This document shows, one piece after another, positions 1-8,342 of a stretch of DNA of 47,795 nt (position 1 is the stretch's first letter; the number at the start of each line of letters is the position of its first letter). The notes below the pieces were generated by a model. That model searched no databases. It saw only the letters and a list, made by a program, of their open reading frames with translations, and was not told the origin of the DNA. Made by a program: the position numbers and the translations under genes. Origin of the DNA: Leptolyngbya sp. FACHB-60 (GTDB taxonomy: Bacteria; Cyanobacteriota; Cyanobacteriia; Phormidesmidales; Phormidesmidaceae); NCBI RefSeq assembly GCF_014695775.1, contig NZ_JACJOX010000059.1, positions 1 to 47,795 of the forward strand. The letters run 5' to 3'.

Positions 1-423
1 AATACCGAAGACTATGCTTACGGCTGGTGCTTGAAAGGCGAACGATTCGCGGCTGAACGTCGGGGCAATCGTACCGAACGAGTGAGCTTTATAGCGGCTT
101 GGCATCACCATCAGCTCGTTGCCCCACTTACCTATCAGGGGTACTGCAATCGCCTGGTGTTTGAAACATGGTTAGAGGAGAAACTTTTGCCCGTACTCGA
201 AGCTGGCAGTGTGATCATCTGTGACAACGCCTCGTTTCACAAAGGTGGACGCATTGAAGCATTGATTCGTCAGGGGGGCTGTCATCTCTTATATCTGCCG
301 CCTTACTCCCCGGATTTGAACCCAATTGAACATCAATGGTTTGTTCTGAAAAACCGGATGCGAAAACAGATTCAATCCGGCCAACCCTTTCGCCAAGTCG
401 TTGACCAAGCCTTCGTTGACTGA
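1..423 (+). CDS. IS630-family transposase, C-terminal part (cut by window edge)
   Basis: DDE-type transposase that would cut and join DNA at IS630 ends. The frame is open from base 1, so the N-terminal part with the first catalytic Asp lies outside the window. Visible are the second Asp in VIICDNASFHKGG and the Glu in the block PPYSPDLNPIEHQW, both typical of the IS630/Tc1-mariner DDE_3 domain. The frame stops at TGA 421-423. In the +1 frame the sequence could run on for about ten more residues, so a small C-terminal frameshift cannot be excluded. No terminal inverted repeat could be paired because the left end is missing. Confidence 0.9.
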   Translation, partial: NTEDYAYGWCLKGERFAAERRGNRTERVSFIAAWHHHQLVAPLTYQGYCNRLVFETWLEEKLLPVLEAGSVIICDNASFHKGGRIEALIRQGGCHLLYLPPYSPDLNPIEHQWFVLKNRMRKQIQSGQPFRQVVDQAFVD

Positions 424-472
424 CCGAATCTATCCACGGATTGCTATATAACAAAGCTACAGATGTTGCATC

Positions 473-492
473 GGGCGCAAAACCTTGCGCCC
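473..492. terminator. Perfect hairpin between convergent genes
   Basis: GGGCGCAA pairs with TTGCGCCC across the loop AACC, giving a perfect 8 bp stem. It lies between the 3' end of the transposase and the 3' end of the ABC-F gene on the other strand, so it could end transcription from both sides. No T-run follows, and hairpins of this GGGCGCAA kind are also common as dispersed intergenic repeats in cyanobacteria, so the role is uncertain. Confidence 0.4.
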
Positions 493-531
493 CTACCAGT
501 TGCGACTAATTGACTTGCTTGCCGTGGATGC

Positions 532-2478
532 CTACTCCATCCGCTCCGCTAGTTCCATCCAGCGTTCGGTGGAGGAATCGATGGTGGCAGTGAGTTCGCC
601 CAGTCGCTCTGAGAGCTTTGTCACCTCGCTATAGTCGCTGGGCGGGTTGCCGTAGAGCTGCTTTTCTAGCGCCGCTTTTTCGGCCTCCATAGCAGGAATT
701 TGAGTTTCTAGCTGCTCGTATTCTCGCTTTTCTTTGTAGGAGAGCTTTTTGGTCTTGGCATCGGCGCTTGAGTCCACCTTTGCTACAGTCTGAGTAGATG
801 CAGCCTGAGATTTGTTGGCCGCTGCCTGCTTTTCATTCTGTTTATCAGTGTCTGAGGCTGCTTTTTTGTAGTCTAAATAGACTGAGTAGTTGCCCGGATA
901 ATTTCGCAGTACACCGTTGCCCTCAAAGGCAAAGATGGTGTTGACGCTGCGGTCTAAGAAGTAGCGATCGTGGGAAACCACAATCACGCAGCCGTTAAAC
1001 TCCTCCAAGTATTCTTCCAATACGCCGAGGGTTTGCACATCGAGATCGTTAGTGGGCTCGTCGAGAATCAGCAGGTTGGGGGCCGAGAGCAGCACCCGCA
1101 GCAAAAACAGTCGCCGCCGCTCGCCACCAGAAAGCTTCTCTAAAGGAGAATACTGCTGGTTAGAAGTGAACAAAAACCGCTCCAGCATTTGGGAGGCGGT
1201 GATTACGCTGCCGTCGTTGGTGGTGACCAGCTCGGCGGTTTCTTTCAAGTATTCGATTACCCGCTGACTGGGGTTGGCGAACAGATCTTCGGAGTGCTGG
1301 TCGAAGTAGCCGACGTGGATGGTGGTGCCGATATCGACGGTACCGGTGTCGGGCTCTAGGCGTCCGGTGATTACGTTCATCAGGGTTGATTTGCCAACCC
1401 CGTTGGGGCCGATGATGCCGATGCGATCGTCGGGGGCGAAATCGTAGGTGAAGTCTTTGAATAAAAGGCGGTCTTCGTAGCTTTTAGAGACATTCTCCAG
1501 CTCGATCACTTTTTTGCCAATGCGGCGACCGACGGTTGAGATATCTACCTTGCCGAGGGATTCTTTGAACTCGCGGTTTTGCATATCGCCGATGCGATCG
1601 ATGCGGGCCTTTTGCTTGGTGCTGCGGGCCTTAGGGCCGCGCTTCAGCCATTCCAGCTCGCGGCGCAGTACGCCAGCGTGCTTCTTTTGGGTGCTCTGGT
1701 CAGCCGCTTCAGACAGGGCTTTTTTCTCCAGGTAGTAGGCGTAGTTGCCTGCGTAGCCGTAGAGGTCGCCCCGGTCAATTTCGAGAATGCGGTTGGTGAC
1801 CTGGTCGAGAAAGTAGCGATCGTGGGTGATGAGCAGCAGCGCACCGCGAAAGCCGCTGAGGTAGCTTTGTAACCACTCCACCGATTCGGCATCGAGGTGG
1901 TTGGTGGGCTCGTCCATCAGCAGGGCATCGGGGTCAGCAAGCAGGGCAGCGGCGATCGCTACCCGCTTTCGATATCCCCCCGACAAATCGCCCACTTTGG
2001 CGTCAAAGTCATCAATGCCCAGGCGGCTAAGAATTGCCTTGGCGTTGGTCTCTAAATCCCAGCCATCGGCAGCGGCAATTTTTTCGGATACCGTCGAGAG
2101 CTTGGCCATTAGGGCATCGGCGTTGCCTGAGCCCTGAGCCATGTGGTGCGAGATGTCTTCGTACTCGCGAATCAGCGCCATCTGCTCGCCCGCGTCGGCA
2201 AAGACCTGCTCTAAAACGGTGCGATCGGCCTCAAAGTCGGGCTGCTGGGGCAGGTAGACAATCTTGGCCCCAGGGTTAACCCAAAAGTCGCCACCGTCGA
2301 AGGGCTCTAGCCCGGCAATCATTTTCAGCAGGGTTGATTTGCCTGAGCCGTTGGTGCCAATTAGGCCCACCTTGTCGCCCTCATCTAGGCTAAAGCTGGC
2401 ATCGCGGAGAATTTCCTTAATGCCAAAGTCTTTGGTGGCAGAGCGCAAAGTAAACAGAGTCATGGGCAGCTGGGTCAT
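532..2478 (-). CDS. ABC-F family ATP-binding protein (Uup-like)
   Basis: Soluble tandem ATPase of the ABC-F group, whose members act on ribosomes (translation or antibiotic protection) rather than in transport. There are two nucleotide-binding domains. The first has Walker A GTNGSGKST at residues 41-49, signature LSGGYRKR and Walker B LLMDEPTNHLD. The second has Walker A GPNGVGKST near residue 356, signature LSGGERRR and Walker B LILDEPTNDLD. A basic linker lies between them (about 250-325), and a charged C-terminal region from about 560 is predicted coiled coil, as in Uup. No membrane segments are seen. ATG at 2478 is used; ATG at 2463 is an equally plausible start. Its length of 648 residues is normal for Uup-type proteins. 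Confidence 0.93.
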   Translation of the reverse strand: MTQLPMTLFTLRSATKDFGIKEILRDASFSLDEGDKVGLIGTNGSGKSTLLKMIAGLEPFDGGDFWVNPGAKIVYLPQQPDFEADRTVLEQVFADAGEQMALIREYEDISHHMAQGSGNADALMAKLSTVSEKIAAADGWDLETNAKAILSRLGIDDFDAKVGDLSGGYRKRVAIAAALLADPDALLMDEPTNHLDAESVEWLQSYLSGFRGALLLITHDRYFLDQVTNRILEIDRGDLYGYAGNYAYYLEKKALSEAADQSTQKKHAGVLRRELEWLKRGPKARSTKQKARIDRIGDMQNREFKESLGKVDISTVGRRIGKKVIELENVSKSYEDRLLFKDFTYDFAPDDRIGIIGPNGVGKSTLMNVITGRLEPDTGTVDIGTTIHVGYFDQHSEDLFANPSQRVIEYLKETAELVTTNDGSVITASQMLERFLFTSNQQYSPLEKLSGGERRRLFLLRVLLSAPNLLILDEPTNDLDVQTLGVLEEYLEEFNGCVIVVSHDRYFLDRSVNTIFAFEGNGVLRNYPGNYSVYLDYKKAASDTDKQNEKQAAANKSQAASTQTVAKVDSSADAKTKKLSYKEKREYEQLETQIPAMEAEKAALEKQLYGNPPSDYSEVTKLSERLGELTATIDSSTERWMELAERME

Positions 2479-2526
2479 GAACCCTTAGATCATAGACCCT
2501 AGGGTATGCTGGCGGGGCGAAGTCAA

Positions 2527-3189
2527 TTAGTTAGGCATTTCACCAGCGGTGGTTTGAGAACTAGCCGCATAAGTGCCGAAAAGCCGAGGCAGCAGCAACC
2601 CCGATCGCGCCTTATAGTCTGCAAACTCAGGATAGCGCGATAGAGACTGGTCTTTTTTGCGCATGTTGGGCACAAACAGCATAGCGGCAACCAAACCCAA
2701 AATGGCAAAGGGCAACCAGTGCATCGCCAGCAGGGCAAAGGAGAGATAGATCAAGATCTCGCCTAAGTAGTTGGTATTGCGGCAGCGGGCAAAAAGGCCT
2801 TCGGTAATTAGCCCCGGTTGATATTTGAGGGTGAAGTATTTTTGAGCATCGCTGGCATAGTGCAGAAATATGCCGAGGATGTTGAGAGCGATCGCCCCTG
2901 CGACCAAAGGCAACGGCGGCTCTACCCCCCGGCTAACCAGCAAAAAGGGAGCCACCCAGTAGAGGCTAATGAACCCAAAGCTAAAAATTCCGGTGGCTGG
3001 GGGAATGGTTTGCTCCCACTGCTTGTCGGGATACAGGCGGTCTTTGAGCAGCCACAGCAGGCCGTAGGTGCCGTGGAGAGCCAGGTAAACCCACGGCCCC
3101 AGGCCAAAGTTTTGGTAAGCCACCATCAGGGCCACAACGAAAAGAGCTGTAGTGCCTTTGTGGAGGTTAATGACGTGCTTTATTTTCAT
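2527..3189 (-). CDS. Isoprenylcysteine carboxyl methyltransferase-like membrane protein
   Basis: Integral membrane protein of about 220 residues with five or six hydrophobic segments. The C-terminal half reads like the ICMT/DUF1295/steroid reductase-type domain: LITEGLFARCRNTNYLGE is the characteristic segment that binds the methyl or hydride donor, and a PEFADYKARSGLLLP-like tail follows. Members methylate or reduce lipid-like substrates, but the substrate here is unknown. ATG 3189 is chosen because AGGGA lies seven bases upstream; a GTG at 3213 would add eight residues. It is transcribed in the same direction as the ABC-F gene, 48 bases upstream of that gene's ATG. Confidence 0.8.
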   Translation of the reverse strand: MKIKHVINLHKGTTALFVVALMVAYQNFGLGPWVYLALHGTYGLLWLLKDRLYPDKQWEQTIPPATGIFSFGFISLYWVAPFLLVSRGVEPPLPLVAGAIALNILGIFLHYASDAQKYFTLKYQPGLITEGLFARCRNTNYLGEILIYLSFALLAMHWLPFAILGLVAAMLFVPNMRKKDQSLSRYPEFADYKARSGLLLPRLFGTYAASSQTTAGEMPN

Positions 3190-3355
3190 TGCAGTGTCCC
3201 TAGATGGCTTCACTATCGTAGCGATGACGAAAATATATCGCTAGACGGAACAGGGCATACCCCTCGCGCCGATAGGCTAAAGCCACCGCGGGGATGACCC
3301 AAAGAGGTCCATTTTCCAGCGAAGATTCTCTCCGCCAAGACTACGAGATTTTCCT

Positions 3356-3727
3356 ATGACGTTATTTTCCTTGTTCCGCTGCGATCGCATGGGACGACGC
3401 TTGCTGATGGTTGGGTTGGCCTGTTTCCTCAGCTTGACCAGTTTTTTAACTATTGCTGTACAGCCGAGTTTGGCCCAAATTCCCTTCGATTCAAAAGAGG
3501 CCCACGGTCAAACTAAAGACCAACTCACGGGTCGCACCGAGGGCAAACCGCTGAGTGCCGAAGAACGGTTAAACCGGGCCTATGACATGAGCGAAGCGAC
3601 AGGCATACGGGAAGAAATGCGCCAGGCTGAGGGCAAAGTTGACCCTGAAGAGGACAATGAAAGCTTGGTTGAAAAGGCCACAGATGCCGTTAAGCGAGTT
3701 ACGGGGGCATCGGGTAAATCGAACTGA
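3356..3727 (+). CDS. Small exported hypothetical protein
   Basis: A 123-residue protein with a clear signal peptide: a basic start (residues 9-15), a hydrophobic core (about 16-36) and a probable cleavage after PSLAQ. The mature part is hydrophilic and highly charged, with no cysteines and no recognised domain. An EERLNRAYDMSEATG segment and a VEKATDAVKRVTG tail suggest amphipathic helices. The protein probably acts in the periplasm or thylakoid lumen; its function is unknown. It is divergent from the methyltransferase-like gene and is followed by a strong hairpin. Confidence 0.75.
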   Translation: MTLFSLFRCDRMGRRLLMVGLACFLSLTSFLTIAVQPSLAQIPFDSKEAHGQTKDQLTGRTEGKPLSAEERLNRAYDMSEATGIREEMRQAEGKVDPEEDNESLVEKATDAVKRVTGASGKSN

Positions 3728-3741
3728 AAGTTGGGATCAAC

Positions 3742-3771
3742 TAACCGCTGATGCCCAAGCATCAGCGGTTA
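3742..3771 (+). terminator. Long perfect hairpin after the exported-protein gene
   Basis: Thirteen perfect base pairs (TAACCGCTGATGC with GCATCAGCGGTTA) enclose the loop CCAA, beginning 15 bases after the stop codon. The position fits a terminator, but no T-run follows, so it may instead protect the 3' end of the mRNA. Confidence 0.6.
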
Positions 3772-3841
3772 TAGCCCCTAGCCTGCTTTTGGGTCGGGCA
3801 TGGCGTTGCTGACGGAATAAGGATTGCAACGAAAATTTGGT

Positions 3842-3885
3842 GGCACATCCTGGTGCTCTGTCAATGCTGAAATTTAGGATGTGCC
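3842..3885. repeat. Inverted repeat GGCACATCCT / AGGATGTGCC
   Basis: Ten-base perfect arms at 3842-3851 and 3876-3885 are separated by 24 bases in a stretch with no gene. It may be a small palindromic repeat element; no second copy was found in the window. Confidence 0.5.
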
Positions 3886-3907
3886 TATCTTTTGGCATGG
3901 TTTTTTA

Positions 3908-3960
3908 GTGGTGCATTGCTTCGCATTGGCGGGGGCTCGCCTTAGCGTTATGCACCCTAC
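3908..3960. repeat. Dispersed cyanobacterial-type intergenic repeat
   Basis: Outer arms GGTGCAT (3910-3916) and ATGCACC (3950-3956) enclose a GC-rich centre. The reverse strand begins GTAGGGTGCATAACGC, a form widely seen as intergenic repeats in filamentous cyanobacteria (established knowledge, recalled rather than searched). It could fold into an imperfect hairpin. Confidence 0.5.
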
Positions 3961-4008
3961 GGACCTATCGTGGTGATGAAGTTGGTGTAGGGGCTAGAAC
4001 CAGGCACA

Positions 4009-4287
4009 TCAGCGCATCTCCTGCACCCATCGGGTGAGCACTCGCATGAGTTTGCCTGAGCTGTGGGGCATGACGATGCTCCACTCGCTAACGTGGGCAA
4101 AGCCCCGCAGGTGCAACGTTTGCACAATAGTTTCGATGCCCTGAGCACTGCCGATCACCATCAGCTGCACAGGCTCACGACCTTCAACAGGCAAATCGGT
4201 GGATTGTGGCATGGCAGCAGCAGCAAGAAAGGCAGAGTGGCGGAGGTGGGAAGTTGCATTGGCAAGCGAACGGTTAGCTTGTGACAT
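4009..4287 (-). CDS. Small conserved-looking hypothetical protein
   Basis: A 92-residue protein read from ATG 4287; ATG 4212 is an internal alternative that would give 67 residues. The C-terminal two thirds look like a compact alpha/beta fold: a beta strand QLMVIGSAQ, a helix IETIVQTLHLRGF, a short W-containing segment and the helical end KLMRVLTRWVQEM. The pattern recalls small cyanobacterial proteins of unknown function. The first 25 residues are Ala/Ser-rich and less convincing. It is divergently arranged with the HTH gene, and the short space between them carries repeated TGACA-TGGCA motifs. Confidence 0.55.
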   Translation of the reverse strand: MSQANRSLANATSHLRHSAFLAAAAMPQSTDLPVEGREPVQLMVIGSAQGIETIVQTLHLRGFAHVSEWSIVMPHSSGKLMRVLTRWVQEMR

Positions 4288-4378
4288 GGCAAAAATAATG
4301 TTGACATTTTGGCAGCATAAACGAACGCTGACACATTGGCAACATGGACGAGCCTAGCCCCCTCTGCCAAAATTTGGC
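4282..4378. promoter_or_regulatory. Operator-like motif cluster between divergent genes
   Basis: Three same-direction copies of TGACA followed by TGGCA occur at 4282-4291, 4302-4314 and 4329-4341. A near-perfect palindrome GCCAAAATTTGGC at 4366-4378 ends one base before ATG 4380. The cluster lies between the start of the small protein and the start of the HTH protein. This is the usual place for autoregulation by a small HTH repressor; binding is inference. Confidence 0.45.
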
Positions 4379-4379
4379 T

Positions 4380-4601
4380 ATGGGAAGGGCAGGCAGCGCA
4401 CTACGGCAGGTTTTGGAGACTTACGGCATTAGCCAAAACAAGTTGGCAGTGACAATGGGTACAGACCGCGCCAACGTGAACCGCTGGGTGAAAGAACTCC
4501 GCGACCCAGCTGGCGAGGTAATTTTCGAGATTAAGGAAGCCTTGAAGCAGATCAACCAAGATGCTGCTGATGAATTTGTTCGTTTATATTTATGCAACTA
4601 G
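4380..4601 (+). CDS. Small XRE-type helix-turn-helix DNA-binding protein
   Basis: A protein of about 73 residues that is almost entirely one XRE/Cro-type HTH domain. LRQVLETYGISQNKLA is helix 1 and the turn, MGTDRANVNRWVKELRDP is the recognition region, and a helical tail ends in VRLYLCN. It likely represses its own and neighbouring promoters. ATG 4380 is preferred because the palindrome lies just upstream; ATG 4344 would add 12 residues. Neither start has a strong ribosome-binding site. No toxin-like partner lies downstream, so it is not an obvious antitoxin. Confidence 0.75.
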   Translation: MGRAGSALRQVLETYGISQNKLAVTMGTDRANVNRWVKELRDPAGEVIFEIKEALKQINQDAADEFVRLYLCN

Positions 4602-4717
4602 AAAACGCGCTTTAGCAATTCAAGATAAAACGCTTAAAGTTTTGATTTATAAGAGCTGAGAGATGGGTGTGGCCGAGTCTTAGAACTTATCCATCAGCTT
4701 CAATTACCTGATTTGCA

Positions 4718-4762
4718 AGATAGCCAAAAAGCTGAGGTCCTACCTGAGCTTTTTAGCTATCT
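4718..4762. terminator. 21 bp near-perfect stem between convergent genes
   Basis: Arms 4718-4738 and 4742-4762 pair over 21 positions with two mismatches around a three-base loop. Each strand has an A5/T5 run inside the arm. It sits between the 3' ends of the HTH gene and the Mrr gene, so a bidirectional terminator is likely. A small mobile palindrome is the alternative. Confidence 0.55.
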
Positions 4763-4864
4763 GTTCATTTAAGCGATCGCTGCGGTAAAAAAATCAGAAT
4801 CTTTTGCAAATGAGCCAGAGCAAACTTCAGACAACGAGACACAGAAGCAGTAGGAGTTTTTCCG

Positions 4865-5770
4865 TTACTCTGTAAAATAATCAAAATCTATTTTTTTGAG
4901 TTCGTATACTTTTCGGGTGTTTACTCCTACACCAAATTCAATCATGTGTTGGGCTAGAGATTGCCCATCAATAAGAATAATTTTGCTTTCAATTCGGGAA
5001 ACAAAATCTTTGGCCTCAGCGGTGAAAGAGGAGGATGTTATAAAAATTCCCTTTCTAGCTCTAAAACCTTGTAAAGCACCTGCGAATTTTTGAATCTCAG
5101 GTCGACCAACAGGGTTTTCCCAACGCTTAGCTTGAATATAGATAATGTCCAATCCTAACCGATCTTCATTAATGATTCCATCTATTCCACCGTCACCGCT
5201 ACGACCAACGGTTTTGCCAGCATCTTGACGAGTTCCCCCATAACCCATGCTAACCAGTACATCAACTACAAGTGTCTCAAAGAAACTAGGAGAACAGCTC
5301 TTAATGTTATCTAAAAGCTCAGATGCCAGATCTTGAGCTAGCCCCTGAATAATAGACTCCAAGTTTTCTTCTGGAGTCTTTTCCAGAACAGTGGCACCTA
5401 AATTTTCTATTTCTGATTGATCTCGCTTGCTTTTCTTAAACTCAAGAAAATCAGGAAATTGCTCTAAAAACTTGACGTCAATGCTAGATGGTTGTTTTTG
5501 GAAAACTGACTTACCTCTAGGAGTAATTTGAAAGTACCCTCGACGAGTTGACTGCAAAAGTCCAGCTTTTTTTAGGTAAGTTCTTGCCCACCCAACTCGG
5601 TTGTCAAAAGTAGCTTGGCGACCACTCGGCAACATTTCCTGACGTTCTTCATCATTAAGCCTAAAATGCTGAGCAAGCTTCTCAATAGCTTCTCTCAGTG
5701 AATACTCCTGCCCATCAGCAGCCATCTGTATAAGCGGAAGCATTACGGATTGATAATCAGGTATAAGCAC
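4865..5770 (-). CDS. mrr: Mrr-type restriction endonuclease (type IV)
   Basis: A DNA endonuclease expected to cut foreign or modified DNA without a partner methylase. The N-terminal part (about 5-95) is the Mrr winged-helix DNA-binding domain, ending in RRGYFQITPRGK. The C-terminal half is the PD-(D/E)XK-like Mrr catalytic domain, with GRSGDGGIDG near residue 190 and YIQAKRW near 211, followed by GRPEIQKFAGAL. The length of 301 residues is close to E. coli Mrr. All visible catalytic positions (D and QxK) are intact. The gene is clearly AT-richer than its surroundings and has no hsdMS or methylase neighbour, which fits a horizontally acquired solo defence gene. Confidence 0.92.
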   Translation of the reverse strand: MLIPDYQSVMLPLIQMAADGQEYSLREAIEKLAQHFRLNDEERQEMLPSGRQATFDNRVGWARTYLKKAGLLQSTRRGYFQITPRGKSVFQKQPSSIDVKFLEQFPDFLEFKKSKRDQSEIENLGATVLEKTPEENLESIIQGLAQDLASELLDNIKSCSPSFFETLVVDVLVSMGYGGTRQDAGKTVGRSGDGGIDGIINEDRLGLDIIYIQAKRWENPVGRPEIQKFAGALQGFRARKGIFITSSSFTAEAKDFVSRIESKIILIDGQSLAQHMIEFGVGVNTRKVYELKKIDFDYFTE

Positions 5771-6013
5771 AAAAAACTACTGAAGTGGAAAGCTTCTGCC
5801 TCTATTTGTTCTTTATATTACCTGCTTAGCAAGCTTGTATAACTACTGCCTAAGTGGCAAGTACTTTGGCTGCCCAGCGAGAAATCAGCGTCAGCGCTGA
5901 GCACCAGCCCTGAAAATATCGCAGACTTTAGCGCTTCCCCTGACCTAAACAGGTTCGCTTAGTACTCACCCTCTACCAACATGCTGAATTCAAATATTTG
6001 CAATGGGGGACGC

Positions 6014-6286
6014 TTAAGCCTGCCCGTTGGCCACCAGCCACACGTAGGCCAGTACACCTAATGCGGCCACCCCAGCTAGGGCCTCACCCTGCTGATTGAC
6101 AAAGGTTTGCGCGATCGCCCAAGAGTCGCGCAGCAGCTGTCGCCGGGTTTGGCCCAGCTCAACCATCAGCGCCTTAACTTCGGCGTTGACCTCTTCAATG
6201 GTCAACTCGTCGCGCTGGTAGGCGGCTTGGACCTCGTCTAGCTTGCGCCAGTAGTCTCGGGTGGCACCCATCAAATCGGGAAGCAT
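6014..6286 (-). CDS. Small protein with C-terminal membrane segment
   Basis: A 90-residue protein with a charged helical N-terminal part (about 1-65, rich in Glu, Arg and Gln, likely coiled coil) and one hydrophobic segment at about 68-86. The end VLAYVWLVANGQA suggests a tail-anchored or single-pass protein. No known domain is recognised and the function is unknown. It reads on the same strand as the Mrr gene, 243 bases downstream of the Mrr start, in DNA of normal base composition. Confidence 0.65.
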   Translation of the reverse strand: MLPDLMGATRDYWRKLDEVQAAYQRDELTIEEVNAEVKALMVELGQTRRQLLRDSWAIAQTFVNQQGEALAGVAALGVLAYVWLVANGQA

Positions 6287-6368
6287 TGGTTAACTTTTGT
6301 AACTGCGTTATTGACAGTTTAACGCTGCTCCGATTTGGGAGGGCTCTGTAGAAAGGGGTAGGGTGAGG

Positions 6369-6791
6369 TTAGGCCTTTGTTGCTTCGATCGTTTTTTCTG
6401 CTACCTTCTCTTGTGCTTTCGCGGGTATCTGCTCAGTGACGGCTACAGCCACCTCATCGCCGTGGGCCTGATAGAAGACTAGGGCCGCCTTCACCTGAGC
6501 TTCAGAAAGACCATACTCTTCGGCAATCTGCTCCGTTGACCAGTCCCACTCAGTCGCCGCCATCACCACGGTTCGCACATGAATGCTAGTGCCATGCACC
6601 ACAGGTACCCAGCTATTCTCGGCATCGGAGCGAAAGGCAATATCTGGAAAGGCAGGGTCGGGTTCCATCAGAGCGCAGTGGGTTTCTTTTTGCAGCGAGG
6701 CTAAAACCGTATTCACGAGCTGCCAACGGTCCTCGACAGAGAGTTGCAGAACCTGATCTTGTAATTCCTGGAGCGTCATAGATGTGAGCAT
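6369..6791 (-). CDS. DUF433 domain protein
   Basis: About 140 residues. The middle carries a DUF433 domain: VPVVHGTSIHVRTVV is the typical beta-hairpin region, followed by IAEEYGLSEAQVKAALVFYQAH, a winged-helix-like segment. DUF433 proteins are often antitoxins of VapB45 type or small DNA-binding proteins. Residues 5-35 (LQELQDQVLQLSVEDRW) look like a dimerisation helix, and the C-terminus is an Ala/Glu/Lys tail. ATG 6791 is used; ATG 6779 is an alternative. AGGAGG lies about 15 bases upstream of the first. No PIN-domain toxin is adjacent. Confidence 0.75.
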   Translation of the reverse strand: MLTSMTLQELQDQVLQLSVEDRWQLVNTVLASLQKETHCALMEPDPAFPDIAFRSDAENSWVPVVHGTSIHVRTVVMAATEWDWSTEQIAEEYGLSEAQVKAALVFYQAHGDEVAVAVTEQIPAKAQEKVAEKTIEATKA

Positions 6792-6946
6792 AGGTGCGGG
6801 TTGAACACCTCCTATTAAACTGCAAATGCTGGGCCGGGTCTTGTCTGCGGCAGCCCCAGGGGGCCAAGGCGACTGGTTTATGCTGATAGAAGTGCCTCTC
6901 GCCCGCAGGAGAGGTTTGATAAACCCCATTTCTCTCTTGTTGCGCT

Positions 6947-8158
6947 ATGTTTGCCACCACTGCCCCGCCGCTGCCCGTCAACCGCGATCGCATTCGCCCC
7001 GCCATTCAATCTTTGCAAGACCAGTTGGTCACTTGGCGACGTGGCCTGCACCAGCGGCCTGAGCTGGGGTTTAAAGAGTGGCTGACCGCCGACTTTATCT
7101 GCGAGAAGCTCAGCGAGTGGGGCATTGACTACCAGCGCAACATTGCTCAAACCGGTGTGGCAGCAGTGATTGAGGGCACCCGGCCTGGCCCTGTGCTGGG
7201 CATTCGCGCCGATATGGATGCCCTACCCATTCAAGAAGAAAACACCGTGCCCTACTGCTCACAGCACGACGGAGTGATGCACGCCTGCGGACACGATGGC
7301 CACGTGGCGATCGCCCTGGGCACCGCCTACTACCTGGCCCACCACCGGGACTTTGCGGGCACTGTCAAAATTATCTTTCAGCCCGCCGAAGAGGGGCCGG
7401 GGGGTGCCAAACCCATGATTGAAGCTGGGGTGCTGAAGAACCCCGACGTGGAGGCCATGATTGGCCTGCACCTGTGGAATAACCTGCCCCTAGGTACCGT
7501 AGGCGTGCGCACTGGGGCGTTGATGGCGGCGTCAGAATTTTTTACCTGCACCGTGCAGGGCAAAGGGGGCCACGGCGCGCTGCCCCACCAAACAGTCGAT
7601 TCCATCGTGGTCGGATCGCAGATTGTTAACGCGCTGCAAACTATTGTGGCCCGCAACATCGACCCCACCAAGTCGGCGGTGGTTACCGTGGGTCAGTTTC
7701 ATGCAGGCAAGGCTCAAAACGTGATCGCCGACACTGCCACTTTTGGCGGCACTGTGCGCTACTTTGACCCTGACTATGCCGACTACTTCGCTCCCCGCAT
7801 GGAGCAGATTATTGCGGGCGTTTGCCAGGCCCATGGGGCCAGCTATAGCTTCGACTACAGAGCTCTATACCCCCCCGTGATCAACGATGCGGGCATGGCG
7901 GATCTGGTGCGATCGGTGGCTTTAGCGGTGGTAGAAACCCCGGCAGGAGTGGTGCCCGACTGCCACACCATGGGCGGCGAAGACATGGCTTTTTTCTTGC
8001 AGGAAGTGCCGGGGTGCTACTTCTTTTTAGGCTCGGCCAATGCCGACAAGGCACTGGCCTACCCCCACCATCACCCCCGCTTCGATTTTGATGAAACGGC
8101 TCTCGGGTTGGGGGTGGAGATGTTTGTGCGCTGTGTAGAGGCTTACTTTGAGGAGTAG
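6947..8158 (+). CDS. M20-family amidohydrolase (N-acyl amino acid / IAA-amino acid hydrolase type)
   Basis: A metal-dependent hydrolase that splits N-acyl or indole-acetyl amino acids, or a related amide. GIRADMDALPIQEEN and HACGHDGH (from residue 112) hold metal ligands. PAEEGPGGA near 146-154 contains the catalytic Glu, and a dimerisation domain with GKGGHGALPHQ follows. MGGEDMAFF and the His-rich YPHHHPRFDFDE are the usual C-terminal signatures. At 403 residues it is full length, with no signal peptide, so cytoplasmic. The exact substrate cannot be told from sequence. It is divergent from the DUF433 gene. Confidence 0.93.
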   Translation: MFATTAPPLPVNRDRIRPAIQSLQDQLVTWRRGLHQRPELGFKEWLTADFICEKLSEWGIDYQRNIAQTGVAAVIEGTRPGPVLGIRADMDALPIQEENTVPYCSQHDGVMHACGHDGHVAIALGTAYYLAHHRDFAGTVKIIFQPAEEGPGGAKPMIEAGVLKNPDVEAMIGLHLWNNLPLGTVGVRTGALMAASEFFTCTVQGKGGHGALPHQTVDSIVVGSQIVNALQTIVARNIDPTKSAVVTVGQFHAGKAQNVIADTATFGGTVRYFDPDYADYFAPRMEQIIAGVCQAHGASYSFDYRALYPPVINDAGMADLVRSVALAVVETPAGVVPDCHTMGGEDMAFFLQEVPGCYFFLGSANADKALAYPHHHPRFDFDETALGLGVEMFVRCVEAYFEE

Positions 8159-8342
8159 ATGGGTGGATGGGTAGGGGGTTAGGTGTTCCCTTTCTCCTCT
8201 GGGGACGCTCCGCGTTGACAATGCTTGTCCATTAGGGCAAACGACTTTGCCCAGGGAACGCTCGAAGTTAACTTCTTTAATGGGGAGGGTTCTCAGCCAG
8301 CAGAGTTGCTATGCTTGGCGGTTAAATAACGAGGATTCCACC

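Noticed and set aside
2818..3297. 159-residue frame antisense to the methyltransferase-like gene
   Set aside because: It lies opposite a gene with clear membrane-protein character and its own sequence has no domain-like pattern; an effect of GC-rich codon use.
6369..6791. A toxin-antitoxin operon based on the DUF433 protein
   Set aside because: No PIN or other toxin frame overlaps or adjoins it on the same strand.
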